From positions 1 through 63,664 of the forward strand of contig JAVBYI010000016.1 in assembly GCA_030824115.1 (NCBI GenBank): DNA of 63,664 nt. The letters run 5' to 3'. Every line of letters begins with the position of its first letter. Within the stretch, counting starts at the first letter, position 1. A program made the position numbers and the translations under genes. Below are positions 16,841-26,616 of the stretch, piece after piece. This DNA is from Rhodocyclaceae bacterium. GTDB taxonomy: Bacteria; Pseudomonadota; Gammaproteobacteria; Burkholderiales; Rhodocyclaceae. The notes under the pieces were generated by a model. That model saw only the letters and a list, made by a program, of their open reading frames with translations. It ran no database searches and was not told the origin of the DNA.

Positions 16841-19411
16841 TCAGGCGGCAGCGATACGCTGCGCGATATGCGCCAAGGCTTCCTCCACCTGATCGACGAG
16901 GATGAGGCATAGGTCGCCCGGCTGCAATTTCACCAGCGCGGTATCGATGGCCAGAAACTCGCCGCGGATTTCCTCGATTTGCGTTGTCCGCGAAGCCTTG
17001 TCCAGTCCCTGACGCAACAGGCCGACCACTTCGCCATCGGCACGCCCGCGCTGGCAGGCATCCTGGTAAAGAATCACGCCATCGAAGGCCTCGCCAAGAA
17101 TCTCGGTCTGGCGGCGAATGTCGTCGTCGCGGCGATCCCCTGCGCCGCTGATGACCACCCAGCGCTTTTGGGCAGGCATAGCGTCGACGGCCTGCACCAG
17201 CGCCTGAATCGCATCGGGGTTGTGGCCGTAGTCGGCCACCAGCGTGGCGCCTTTGTAATCGAAGACGTTGAAGCGCCCCGGTGCCGTGGCGGCATCGTTG
17301 ACGAAGGTAGCCAGGCCGAGACGGATGGTGTTCCAGTCGATGCCCAAAGCCCAGGCTGCACCAATCGCAGCCATGGTGTTGTCGACCTGAAAACAGATGC
17401 TGCCATTGCGCGTTAGCGGAATGCCCGAGAGGTCAATGCGCTCCTCGACCGCACCGTCGGCTGCAACCAACGCATTGCCATCGCGGAAGATGGCGCGCTT
17501 GCCATGGGCGCGATGCGTCACCATCGCGGGCAGATGCGGATCGGCCGCAAAGAAAATGACATGGCCGGGGCAAGAAGCGGCCATCTTGGCCACGTTCGGA
17601 TCGGCGGCATTCAGGACGGCCGTTCCATCCGGGCCAGTGTTTTGCGCGACCACGCGCTTGACGACGGCAAGCTCTTCCGTCGTGGTGATGTAATTGAGGC
17701 CGAGGTGATCGCCCTCGCCGAGATTGGTGACCACGGCCACATCGCAACGATCGAAGCCCAGCCCTTCGCGCAGAATGCCGCCGCGCGCCGTCTCGAACAC
17801 CGCTGCATCGACTTCGGGATGCATCAGCACGTTCTTCGCGCTCTTCGGGCCGCTGCAGTCGCCGGTATCGATCAGGCGGCCTTCGACGTAGACGCCGTCG
17901 GTCGTCGTCATGCCCATGCGCTTGCCGGTCTGGCCGATCAGGTGCGCGATCAGGCGCACCGTCGTGGTCTTGCCATTGGTACCCGACACCGCGACCACCG
18001 GAATGCGGCCGTTCTCACCGGGGCCGAACATGGTTTCGATGACGGCCTTGCCGACATCGCGGCCCTTGCCATATGAGGGATCGAGGTGCATACGCAGGCC
18101 GGGTGCGGCATTCACTTCGACCATGCCGCCGCCCTGCGCTTCGAGCGACCGACCGACGTTTTCGCAGACGACATCAACGCCGGCGATGTCGATGCCGACC
18201 ATTTTCGCCGCCGCGACGACGCGTGCCGCTACTTCGGGATGGACATCATCGGTGACATCGGTGGCCGTGCCGCCGGTGGAAAGGTTGGCATTGTTGCGCA
18301 GCACCGCCCGCGCGCCTTTGGGCAGCACCGAGTCGGCCGTGTAACCCTGCACGGCCAGGCGCGAATGGGCGATGTTGTCGAAGCGGATCTTGGTCAGCGA
18401 GGTGGCATGGCCCTCGCCACGGCGCGGATCCTGATTCACGATATCGACCAGTTCGTGCACGGTATGCACGCCGTCGCCGATCACATGCGGCGGCTCACGC
18501 CGCGCGGCGGCAATCAGTTTGTCGCCGACGACCAGCATGCGGAAATCGTCGCCGGTGATGAATTTCTCGACGATGACATGGCGGCTGTATTCCTGCGCCA
18601 CGGCGAAGACGATTTCGAAATGGTCGCGTTGTGTAATGCCGACCGTCACGCCCTTGCCCTGATTGCCATCGAAGGGCTTGGTCACGACGGGCAAACCAAT
18701 CTCCAGCGCGGCCTTCCAGCCATCTTCGAGGTTATCGACGACTTTGCCGACCGGCACCGGCACGCCGGCCGCACGCAACAGTTCCTTGGTCAGATCCTTG
18801 TCCTGGGCGATGGATTCGGCAATCGCTGAGGTACTGTCGATCTCGGCGGCCTGGATGCGCCGCTGCTTGCTGCCCCAGCCGAACTGGACGAGGCTGCCAC
18901 GCGTCAGGCGCCGGTAGGGAATGTCGCGCGCAATTGCGGCATTGACGATCGAACCCGTCGACGGACCGAGGCGTTCGTCTTCATCCAGATCGCGCAATGC
19001 CTTGAGGGCGGCATCGAGGTCGAAAGCCTGGTCATCGCGTGCCGCAATGCAGAGTTTCTCGGCAAGCTCGAAAGCCAGACGGCCGACGGCTTCTTCGGTG
19101 TATTCCACAACGACCTGATACAGACCGGCTTCGGTTGTCGGCGCGCTGCGGCTGAAGGTGACCGGGCAACCGGCCTGTGCCTGCAGGTTCAGGACGGCAT
19201 ACTGCAGGGCATGGGCAATCGTGATTTCGCCTTCGTAGCCGATCGGACGCATCGCGCCGATCAGGGGAAAACGGGCGCGGATGCGTGCTTCAAAGCCCGG
19301 CAGGTGACTGATGGCGCGTTCGTTGTCGTCGCACTGCACCAGCGCCTGAATGGAGGTATGACGAGACCAGAGATTGGGGCCGCGCAGGGCCCGGATGCGA
19401 GAAAGTTCCAT
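16841..19411 (-). CDS. cphA: Cyanophycin synthetase, full-length
   Basis: CphA polymerises Asp and Arg into cyanophycin, a nitrogen reserve, with two ATP-dependent active sites. I place the start at 19411 (MELSRIRALRGPNLWSRHTS), one base after the stop of the upstream paralogue, giving 856 residues. An N-terminal domain leads to an ATP-grasp module (KPFDGNQGKGVTVGI) and then a Mur-ligase-like domain with an intact P-loop, GTNGKTT at residues 477-483, plus DTGDCSGPKSAKNVLMHPEV and DYGHNPDAIQALV. All key motifs are present, so it should be active. It is second in a two-gene minus-strand operon and may continue into the glgP promoter region. Confidence 0.94.
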   Translation of the reverse strand: MELSRIRALRGPNLWSRHTSIQALVQCDDNERAISHLPGFEARIRARFPLIGAMRPIGYEGEITIAHALQYAVLNLQAQAGCPVTFSRSAPTTEAGLYQVVVEYTEEAVGRLAFELAEKLCIAARDDQAFDLDAALKALRDLDEDERLGPSTGSIVNAAIARDIPYRRLTRGSLVQFGWGSKQRRIQAAEIDSTSAIAESIAQDKDLTKELLRAAGVPVPVGKVVDNLEDGWKAALEIGLPVVTKPFDGNQGKGVTVGITQRDHFEIVFAVAQEYSRHVIVEKFITGDDFRMLVVGDKLIAAARREPPHVIGDGVHTVHELVDIVNQDPRRGEGHATSLTKIRFDNIAHSRLAVQGYTADSVLPKGARAVLRNNANLSTGGTATDVTDDVHPEVAARVVAAAKMVGIDIAGVDVVCENVGRSLEAQGGGMVEVNAAPGLRMHLDPSYGKGRDVGKAVIETMFGPGENGRIPVVAVSGTNGKTTTVRLIAHLIGQTGKRMGMTTTDGVYVEGRLIDTGDCSGPKSAKNVLMHPEVDAAVFETARGGILREGLGFDRCDVAVVTNLGEGDHLGLNYITTTEELAVVKRVVAQNTGPDGTAVLNAADPNVAKMAASCPGHVIFFAADPHLPAMVTHRAHGKRAIFRDGNALVAADGAVEERIDLSGIPLTRNGSICFQVDNTMAAIGAAWALGIDWNTIRLGLATFVNDAATAPGRFNVFDYKGATLVADYGHNPDAIQALVQAVDAMPAQKRWVVISGAGDRRDDDIRRQTEILGEAFDGVILYQDACQRGRADGEVVGLLRQGLDKASRTTQIEEIRGEFLAIDTALVKLQPGDLCLILVDQVEEALAHIAQRIAAA

Positions 19412-19412
19412 G

Positions 19413-21566
19413 TCAGTCGGCAGATACGGGGAGATAGGTTTCGATGCCGGCGCGCAGCATGTCGGACGACAGGCCAAGCGCCCAGCCGGCGCCAAGGGCG
19501 GCGAGAATGCCGGGCAAGTGCGCCTGCGACGTCTGCAGCAGCGGCACGGCAGAAATTTCGATCAGCGGCGCTTCGAGCGAAGCCGCGGCAAGGATGATGT
19601 GGCCATCGCGCAGCACCACGGCACGACCACCCTTCTGGCGGTGTGCAACGATCACCGGCGCAGCGGCATCGGCGCCAAAGTAGATCACTTCGCCATCAGA
19701 GTACTCGGCCATCTCGACCAGCGTCGGATCGTCGGCGTTGAGCACGGTGGCGCCGCCCTTGAGGACGACATCGACCTGGGTGCGCATCACTTTGTAGAGC
19801 TGGTCGCTGTTCTCGATGCCGTGTTCCGGCATCAGGGCAGCGTTGTCCATGGCCGTCATGACGCCAACCTGGCAGCGGTCGTAGGGCAGGCCCTCGCCTG
19901 CCATGGTCGCCGGCGGATTCTCGATGACGATGGACTCGACGTTGCGGTTTTTCAGCAGGCGCTGGCCGTGTTCCCAACGCGCGCAATTACCCTTCTCGAT
20001 GGCCCGGCCGTTCAGATAAAGACCATTGGCGCAGGCCAGCCCCGTGTAGCGATTGCCATACGACAATAAACTAGCGACGATCTGGGCAACGATGGTGGTA
20101 TCGCGGCTGCCGGTGATGCCGACCACGGGAACCCGCCCGGTATCGTTGTCCGGGAACAGGTGTTCAATGATGGCCTTGCCCACCGGGCGCGGTGTGCCCA
20201 CCGCCGGTTTCAGGTGCATCAGCAAGCTCGGGCCGGCATTGACCTCGACGATGGCCCCCTTCTGTGTGGCCAGCGGCTGCGAGATGTCATTGCAAACGAG
20301 GTCGATGCCAGCAATATCCAGCCCGACGATCTTCGCCGCCAGACAGGCAATGCGCGCCGTCTCGGGATGCACCTCGTCGGTCACATCGAAGGCATGGTTG
20401 CCAGCGCGCTGGATGATGACATCCTTGCCAGACGGCGGTACCGAATCGCCGGTATACCCATGCCGTTCCAGTTCCATTCGGGCGGCGGTATCGATGCGGA
20501 TGTGGTTGAGCGGGTGCTCTTCAGTGGTACCGCGGCGCGGATCGCTGTTGATCTGCGTGTCGATCAGTTGCTGAATGGTGGCCGCCCCGTCCCCGGTCAC
20601 CGCCACCATGTCGCCCTTGTTGGCCGCCACCAGCTTGTTGCCAACCACCAGCAGGCGATGCTCGACGCCAGACAGAGAGCGCTCGACCATCACACCGCTG
20701 CCCTCGTCGATGGCCACGCCATAGGCCGTCTCGACCTCTTCCTTCGAATTCAGGTCGATAAACACGCCACGGCCATGGTTGCCGTCGTAAGGCTTGACGC
20801 AAACAGGCAGACCGATGTCCTGCGCCGCCTCCCAGGCATCCTCGGCGCTCTCGACCATGCGGCCTTCGGGTACCGGCACGCCACAATAGCCGAGCAGTTC
20901 CTTGGTCAGATCCTTGTCGCGCGAGATGCTCTCGCCAATCGCGCTGGTGCGGTCGGTCTCGGCCGTCCAGATACGGCGCTGGCGCGAACCGTAGCCAAGT
21001 TGCACCAGATTGGCATTGGTCAGGCGAATCGCGGGAATGTCGCGATCATCGGCTGCATCCACAATCGCCGCCGTGCTCGGGCCGAGCAGCAGGTCGTCGA
21101 CCATATCCTTGAGTTTTTCGATGGTGCCGGCGACGTCGTAGGGTTTGTCTTCGATCGCGGCCATCACCAGATCGCGCCCCGCATACAGGGCGGCACGTGT
21201 GATTTCCTCATGCCAGGCACGCACTACCACCTTATAAACGCCACGCTTGACCATCTCACGGGCCTTGCCGAAACCACCGGGCATGCCGGCGAGATTCTGC
21301 AGCTCCAACGTCACGTGTTCAAGGATGTGGCCGGGCCAGGTGCCTTCCTGCACACGACGCAGGAAACCGCCGCGCTCTTCGTAGCTGCAGCGATGCTCGA
21401 TCAGGGAAGGCAACCACGCGGACAGGCGCTCGTAGAAACCGGGGATGGTATTGGAGGGGCAATCCTCCAGCTCGCCGATATCGACCCAGGCTTCCAGTAC
21501 CGGCCGATAGGTCCACATATTGGGACCGCGCAAATGCACAATCTTGAGAAATTCGATGGATTTCAT
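19413..21566 (-). CDS. Cyanophycin synthetase-like paralogue with degenerate Mur-ligase site
   Basis: This paralogue has 717 residues, about 140 fewer than its neighbour. The ATP-grasp part looks intact (KPYDGNHGRGVFIDL, LDIAGIDLVCNDI). At the Mur-ligase P-loop, however, the sequence is GITGSRDTT (residues 483-491) where the neighbour has GTNGKTT, so the ATP-binding Gly and Lys are gone, and the C-terminal domain is cut short. Tandem cphA/cphA' pairs are known in betaproteobacteria, and cyanobacterial CphA2 likewise lacks one ATP site and joins Asp-Arg dipeptides. A CphA2-like or regulatory role is my inference. It is first in the operon, with only 1 bp before cphA. Confidence 0.88.
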   Translation of the reverse strand: MKSIEFLKIVHLRGPNMWTYRPVLEAWVDIGELEDCPSNTIPGFYERLSAWLPSLIEHRCSYEERGGFLRRVQEGTWPGHILEHVTLELQNLAGMPGGFGKAREMVKRGVYKVVVRAWHEEITRAALYAGRDLVMAAIEDKPYDVAGTIEKLKDMVDDLLLGPSTAAIVDAADDRDIPAIRLTNANLVQLGYGSRQRRIWTAETDRTSAIGESISRDKDLTKELLGYCGVPVPEGRMVESAEDAWEAAQDIGLPVCVKPYDGNHGRGVFIDLNSKEEVETAYGVAIDEGSGVMVERSLSGVEHRLLVVGNKLVAANKGDMVAVTGDGAATIQQLIDTQINSDPRRGTTEEHPLNHIRIDTAARMELERHGYTGDSVPPSGKDVIIQRAGNHAFDVTDEVHPETARIACLAAKIVGLDIAGIDLVCNDISQPLATQKGAIVEVNAGPSLLMHLKPAVGTPRPVGKAIIEHLFPDNDTGRVPVVGITGSRDTTIVAQIVASLLSYGNRYTGLACANGLYLNGRAIEKGNCARWEHGQRLLKNRNVESIVIENPPATMAGEGLPYDRCQVGVMTAMDNAALMPEHGIENSDQLYKVMRTQVDVVLKGGATVLNADDPTLVEMAEYSDGEVIYFGADAAAPVIVAHRQKGGRAVVLRDGHIILAAASLEAPLIEISAVPLLQTSQAHLPGILAALGAGWALGLSSDMLRAGIETYLPVSAD

Positions 21567-21711
21567 GATGACGATAGAGTGGATGTCGTAGGCTTAACGC
21601 GGCGAACGAGGCTAGGCTGACGTTAGCGTAAAAAATAAAAGTCGGCGCTGGCAGGACGGCAGGTCGTATCATTCGCGCGGCTCCCCCGCATGTTCATTTT
21701 GGCTGTTTTCC
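21567..21711. other. Divergent intergenic region between cphA' and the ABC exporter
   Basis: 145 bp holding the outward promoters of the cyanophycin operon (minus) and the exporter operon (plus), and one copy of the dispersed motif at 21637-21660. I cannot identify convincing -35/-10 pairs. Confidence 0.5.
21637..21660 (+). repeat. Dispersed 24-bp motif (intergenic)
   Basis: 23 of 24 positions match; the one change is G to A at position 17. It lies 52 bp upstream of the exporter start and 70 bp upstream of cphA'. Unlike the other intergenic copies it stands between divergent genes, where no terminator is needed. Confidence 0.88.
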
Positions 21712-23961
21712 GTGACCGCAACCGACACTTTACCCGAAGGCTGGCAGACTGCGTTGCCGCCGCTAAACGCGGGAGAAATCCTGCTGGCCTGGCTCGAACT
21801 CGATCTCGACGCCAACCTGAACTTCCGTACCAGCCTCGTTGCGCTGACCAACCAGCGCATCCTGACCGCCACGGAAAGCTGGCCCCTGACGGCCACCGCA
21901 CATCTTCACCATGTCGACCACGCCGGCGTCGGCATGCTGGAACTGGACGATGGCGAAAAGCTGCTCGCCCGCTGGCGCTATACGCTTGGCCGGAATCCGG
22001 CGGCCCTGCAGTTCGAACGCGAATTCAACCGTCAGCGCGACAGCCAGGCCAGCGGCCTGCCCCCGCCTGCCCCGGTGGCCGCCTCCTGCCCGATCTGCCA
22101 GTTGCCCATTCCGGCGGACGAAGAGGACTGCCCGAACTGCGCCCGCGAACTGCATACTCCCCCCTCGACCTGGACGCTGCTGCGCCTGTGGCGCTTTGCA
22201 CAGCCCTACAAGGGCATGCTGCTGGCCGGTTTTCTGTTGACACTTGCCGCCACCGCCGCCACGCTGGTGCCGCCTTACCTGACCATGCCCTTGATGGATG
22301 AGGTACTGATTCCCTACCAGAACGGCAAGCCGATCGACACCACCAAGGTCGCCTGGTTGCTGAGTGGCCTGCTGGGTGCGGCGGTCTTTGCCTGGGCGCT
22401 GGGCTGGGCGCGCACCTATATCCTCGCATTGGTGTCGGAACGCATCGGTGCCGATTTGCGAACCGCCACCTATGAGCATTTGTTGAAGCTCAGCCTGGAA
22501 TATTTTGGCGGCAAGCGTACCGGCGACCTGCTGGCACGCATCGGTACAGAAACCGACCGTATCAACGTCTTCCTGTCACTCCATCTGCTCGATTTCGCCA
22601 CCGATATCCTGATGATCACAATGACTGCGGTCATCCTGTTCACGATCAATCCCTGGCTCGCGCTGGTCACACTCATTCCACTGCCGATCATCGGCTGGCT
22701 AATCCACATGGTGCGCGACAAGCTGCGCACGGGGTTTGAGCAAATTGACCGCGTCTGGGCCGAAGTCACCTCGGTGCTGGCCGACACCATTCCCGGCATC
22801 CGTGTGGTCAAGGCCTTTGCTCAGGAGGCACGCGAGGCCCAACGCTTCCGCGAGGCCAACAAGCACAACCTGGAAGTCAATGACCGCCTCAACCGCGTCT
22901 GGTCATTGTTCGCCCCGACGGTTGGCCTACTCACCGAAATCGGCGTGCTGGTCGTCTGGATCTTCGGCATCTGGTTGATCGCGCACGACCGCATCACCGT
23001 CGGTGTGCTAACAGCCTTTCTCGCCTACATCTCGCGCTTCTATATGCGCCTCGATTCGATGAGCCGCATCGTCTCGACGACGCAGAAAGCCGCGGCCGGC
23101 GCCAAGCGCATCTTCGACATCCTCGACCACGTATCGAGCGTGCCCGACCCGGTAAAACCGGTCGCCCTGCCCCCGCTCAAGGGCGGCATCAAGATCGAGA
23201 ACGTGCATTTTCGCTATGGCAATCGCGCCATCCTGCGCGGCATCGATCTCGACATTCAGCCCGGCGAGATGATCGGTCTGGTCGGCCATAGCGGTTCGGG
23301 CAAGAGCACGCTGGTCAATCTGATCTGCCGCTTCTACGATGTCAGCGAAGGCGGCATCCGCGTCGAAGGGGTCGATCTGCGCAGTGTTGCCGTGGCTGAC
23401 TATCGCAAGCATATCGGTTTGGTCCTGCAGGAACCCTTCCTGTTCTTCGGCACCATCGCCGAGAACATCGCCTACGGTAAACCCGACGCCACCCGCGCCG
23501 AAATCGTTGCGGCGGCCCGGGCAGCCCATGCCCACGAGTTCATCCTGCGCCAGCCGTATGGCTACGATTCGCTGGTGGGCGAACGCGGCCAATCGCTCTC
23601 CGGCGGTGAGCGCCAGCGCATCTCGATTGCCCGCGCCCTACTGATTGATCCGAAGATTCTTATCCTCGACGAGGCCACCTCGGCGGTCGATACTGAAACC
23701 GAATACGAAATCCAGAGCGCCCTGAACAACCTGATCCGCGGTCGTACCACCATTGCGATTGCCCATCGTCTCTCCACCCTGCGCCGCGCCGACCGGCTCG
23801 TGGTCATGGATCGCGGCAGGATCGTCGAAATCGGCAACCACGATGAACTAATGGCCCGCGAGGACCACTACTATCGTCTCTATATGGCACAGAGCAAGCA
23901 ACTGGACGAACTGCCCGCCCTGGGAATGGAAGCAGGTATGGAAAATGAGGTGGTCGCATGA
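21712..23961 (+). CDS. ABC exporter (fused permease and ATPase) with N-terminal PH-like and zinc-ribbon domains
   Basis: A 749-residue half-transporter starting at GTG. Residues 1-115 form a soluble domain with LVALTNQRIL, reminiscent of bacterial PH domains, followed by a zinc ribbon (C126, C129, C140, C143 in CPIC and CPNC). Six transmembrane helices then span about 165-445. The ATPase has Walker A GHSGSGKSTL (about 525), signature LSGGERQR (about 630) and Walker B ILILDEAT. The DUF1854 gene downstream overlaps its stop (ATGA). I recall exporter/DUF1854 pairs being named as cyanophycin-metabolism-associated because they accompany cphA, as here. The substrate is unknown; MsbA-like lipid export would be the default guess for the transport domains. 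Confidence 0.85.
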   Translation: MTATDTLPEGWQTALPPLNAGEILLAWLELDLDANLNFRTSLVALTNQRILTATESWPLTATAHLHHVDHAGVGMLELDDGEKLLARWRYTLGRNPAALQFEREFNRQRDSQASGLPPPAPVAASCPICQLPIPADEEDCPNCARELHTPPSTWTLLRLWRFAQPYKGMLLAGFLLTLAATAATLVPPYLTMPLMDEVLIPYQNGKPIDTTKVAWLLSGLLGAAVFAWALGWARTYILALVSERIGADLRTATYEHLLKLSLEYFGGKRTGDLLARIGTETDRINVFLSLHLLDFATDILMITMTAVILFTINPWLALVTLIPLPIIGWLIHMVRDKLRTGFEQIDRVWAEVTSVLADTIPGIRVVKAFAQEAREAQRFREANKHNLEVNDRLNRVWSLFAPTVGLLTEIGVLVVWIFGIWLIAHDRITVGVLTAFLAYISRFYMRLDSMSRIVSTTQKAAAGAKRIFDILDHVSSVPDPVKPVALPPLKGGIKIENVHFRYGNRAILRGIDLDIQPGEMIGLVGHSGSGKSTLVNLICRFYDVSEGGIRVEGVDLRSVAVADYRKHIGLVLQEPFLFFGTIAENIAYGKPDATRAEIVAAARAAHAHEFILRQPYGYDSLVGERGQSLSGGERQRISIARALLIDPKILILDEATSAVDTETEYEIQSALNNLIRGRTTIAIAHRLSTLRRADRLVVMDRGRIVEIGNHDELMAREDHYYRLYMAQSKQLDELPALGMEAGMENEVVA

Positions 23962-24443
23962 GCCGAGCGCCCATCACCGGCAGCTTCTCCCTGACACGCA
24001 ATCTGATGGGCCAACTCGTCTTTGTCGGCGCTGACGGGACGGCCCATGAAGGCGTGACGCCCGTGCGTGCCTTTGCATTGACGGCGCCCGATGCAGGGAT
24101 TTCGCTGATGTCGTCGGAGAGCAAGGAACTGCAGTGGATCGACAGCCTCGACAGCCTGCCGGAAAACGAGCGCCATCTGATTACAGAAGCGCTGGCACAA
24201 CACGAGTTCATGCCGATCATCCGCCGCATTCTGTCCGTTTCCAGCTTTGCCACGCCCAGCACCTGGCAGGTCGAGACTGATCGCGGCGCCACCGCCCTGA
24301 TCCTCAAAAGCGAGGACGACATCCGTCGCCTGAAATCGCCCGGCGGTCTCCTGATCGCCGACGGCAACGGCCTGCACTTCATGATCCGCGATCGGCGCGA
24401 TCTTGACGCTCACAGCCAGCGTATCCTCAAGCGCTTCCTCTAA
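23958..24443 (+). CDS. DUF1854 family protein, cyanophycin-associated
   Basis: A 161-residue soluble protein without signal or membrane segments. The body (GVTPVRAFALTAPDAGISLM, then RRILSVSSFATPSTWQVETD) fits the DUF1854 family, which I know mainly as a partner of the preceding exporter type. Its ATG overlaps the exporter stop, so the two are translationally coupled. A near-perfect core of the dispersed motif lies at codons 22-28 and encodes VGADGTA. Function unknown. Confidence 0.8.
   Translation: MSRAPITGSFSLTRNLMGQLVFVGADGTAHEGVTPVRAFALTAPDAGISLMSSESKELQWIDSLDSLPENERHLITEALAQHEFMPIIRRILSVSSFATPSTWQVETDRGATALILKSEDDIRRLKSPGGLLIADGNGLHFMIRDRRDLDAHSQRILKRFL
24020..24043 (+). repeat. Dispersed motif inside the DUF1854 gene
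   Basis: The 20-bp core matches at 19 positions (GGC to GAC in the middle), but the four leading A are absent. It encodes VGADGTA, the same frame as the KVGAGGTA copies. Confidence 0.75.
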
Positions 24444-24459
24444 GCAGACAAACCCGGCC

Positions 24460-26616
24460 ATGCAATTCGTTCCGCACTTTCCCTTCACCGCCATCCTGCC
24501 CGGCCGTCCCTACCCGCGTGGCGCCAACTGGGATGGCGAGGGCGTCAATTTCGCGCTGTTCTCCGAAAACGCCACAAAGGTTGAGCTGTGCCTGTTCGAT
24601 CCCGACGGCCGCAAGGAAGTCCAGCGCATCTTGATGCGTGAGCAGACCGACATGGTCTGGCACTGCTATCTTCCCGAAGCACGCCCCGGGCTGATCTACG
24701 GCTATCGGGTGTATGGCCCATTCGATCCGCTCCGTGGCCATCGTTTCAACCCCAACAAGCTCCTGCTCGACCCCTACGCGCAGGATATCGTCGGCACCAT
24801 CGAATGGAGCGATGCCCATTTCGGCTATCAGGTCGACGCAGCAGACGGCGATCTGACCTTCGATACCCGCGACAATGCCGCCAGCGTGCCCAAGTCACGC
24901 GTCATCGATCCGTCCTTCCACTGGGGCAACGACCGCTCGCCGGAAATTCCCTGGCACGAGATGGTGGTCTATGAGTTGCATGTGCGCGGTTTCACGCTCA
25001 AGCACCCTGACGTTCCCGCACCCTTGCGCGGCACCTATGCCGGCCTGGCCACCGCACCGGTCATCGAACATCTCAAGCGTCTTGGCATCACCACCGTCGA
25101 ACTGATGCCGATCCACAGCTTCATCGACGATCGCCATCTGGTCGATCAGTGCAAGCGCAACTACTGGGGCTACAACTCGATCGGCTACTTTTCACCCGAA
25201 GCGCGCTACTCGGCCAGCGGCTCGATCAAGGAATTCAAGACCATGGTCAAGACCCTGCATTCCGCAGGGATCGAGGTCATCCTCGACGTGGTGTACAACC
25301 ACACCGCCGAAGGCAACCAGATGGGCCCGACCCTGTCGTTCAAGGGCATCGACAATGCCGTGTATTACCGGCTGGTGCATGACGCGCCGCGCTTTTACAT
25401 GGACTACACCGGCTGCGGCAACACACTCAACCTGCAACACCCACGGGTGTTGCAGATGATCATGGATTCGTTGCGCTACTGGGTCACCGACATGCACGTC
25501 GACGGCTTCCGCTTCGATCTTGCGCCGGCACTGGCGCGCGAGCTGCATGCCGTCGACCGCCTCGGCGCCTTCTTCGATATCCTGCACCAGGACCCGATTC
25601 TGTCGCGCGTCAAGCTGATTGCCGAACCCTGGGATCTCGGTGAAGGCGGCTATCAGGTCGGCAACTTCCCGCTCGGCTGGGCCGAATGGAACGACCGCTA
25701 CCGCGACTGCATGCGCGCCTACTGGCGCGGCAATGGCGGGCTAATCGGCGAATTTGCTACACGCCTGACAGGTTCCTCCGACCTCTACGCCCATAATGGA
25801 CGGCGGCCGTATGCCAGCATCAACTACATCACTGCCCACGACGGTTTCACACTGCACGATCTGGTCAGCTACGACCACAAGCACAATGAAGCCAACGGCG
25901 AAAACAACCGCGACGGCAACAACCACAATCTTTCCTGGAATCATGGCGTCGAAGGGCCGAGCGACAAGCTCGACATCAACGCACTGCGCAGTCGCCAGAA
26001 GCGCAACATGCTCGCCACCCTGCTCCTGTCGCAGGGCGTGCCCATGCTGCTGGCGGGCGACGAAATGGGGCGCACGCAAGGCGGCAACAACAACGCCTAT
26101 TGCCAGGACAACGAGATCAGTTGGGTAAACTGGACCTTGTCGGCACACGACAAGGATCTGTTTGCCTTTGTGCGGCGCCTGATCAAGTTCCGTCGCGCCC
26201 ATCCGGTCTTCCATCGTCGCAACTTCTTCCAGGGCCGCCCGATCCGCGGCTCGGACATCAAGGACATCCACTGGCTGAAGCCAGACGGCACCGAGATGAG
26301 CGATCAGGAATGGTCGCAGGAATCCGCCCGTTCCCTCGGCGTCTATCTCTCCGGCGAGGCCATCGGCGAAGTCGATGCACGCGGGCGTGGCATCGTGGAC
26401 GACAACTTCATCATTCTCTTCAACGCCCACCACGAGCGCATCGACTTCCGCTTGCCCGTCCTCTGCGACGACTGTCTCTGGCTCAGTGTCATCGATACCC
26501 ACTATCACGAGGGATTGGTGCATGACGGCGATTTTTCCTGTGGGGATATCTATCCACTGGAAGGCCGCACGCTAGCCCTGCTCCGCCAGCATGATCCGGG
26601 AGACTTCAATGACTGA
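24460..26616 (+). CDS. glgX: Glycogen debranching enzyme GlgX
   Basis: A GH13 isoamylase-type enzyme that cuts alpha-1,6 branches of phosphorylase-limited glycogen, working after GlgP. I start it at ATG 24460 (MQFVPHFPFTAILPGRPYPRG), 16 bp after the DUF1854 stop, giving 718 residues; the longer frame runs into the upstream gene. A CBM48-like N-terminus (NWDGEGVNFALFSENATKVE) precedes the barrel with VVYELHVRGFT and VDVVYNHTAEG-like ILDVVYNHTAEG. GFRFDLAPALAREL holds the nucleophile Asp and LIAEPWDLGEGGYQVGNF the acid Glu. The 3' end overlaps malQ by 8 bp. Confidence 0.96.
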   Translation: MQFVPHFPFTAILPGRPYPRGANWDGEGVNFALFSENATKVELCLFDPDGRKEVQRILMREQTDMVWHCYLPEARPGLIYGYRVYGPFDPLRGHRFNPNKLLLDPYAQDIVGTIEWSDAHFGYQVDAADGDLTFDTRDNAASVPKSRVIDPSFHWGNDRSPEIPWHEMVVYELHVRGFTLKHPDVPAPLRGTYAGLATAPVIEHLKRLGITTVELMPIHSFIDDRHLVDQCKRNYWGYNSIGYFSPEARYSASGSIKEFKTMVKTLHSAGIEVILDVVYNHTAEGNQMGPTLSFKGIDNAVYYRLVHDAPRFYMDYTGCGNTLNLQHPRVLQMIMDSLRYWVTDMHVDGFRFDLAPALARELHAVDRLGAFFDILHQDPILSRVKLIAEPWDLGEGGYQVGNFPLGWAEWNDRYRDCMRAYWRGNGGLIGEFATRLTGSSDLYAHNGRRPYASINYITAHDGFTLHDLVSYDHKHNEANGENNRDGNNHNLSWNHGVEGPSDKLDINALRSRQKRNMLATLLLSQGVPMLLAGDEMGRTQGGNNNAYCQDNEISWVNWTLSAHDKDLFAFVRRLIKFRRAHPVFHRRNFFQGRPIRGSDIKDIHWLKPDGTEMSDQEWSQESARSLGVYLSGEAIGEVDARGRGIVDDNFIILFNAHHERIDFRLPVLCDDCLWLSVIDTHYHEGLVHDGDFSCGDIYPLEGRTLALLRQHDPGDFND

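Noticed and set aside
21637..21660. Reading the dispersed repeats as REP/BIME or insertion-sequence ends
   Set aside because: Copies are single, not palindromic by themselves, have no target duplications, and sit in frame within intact essential genes without length change.
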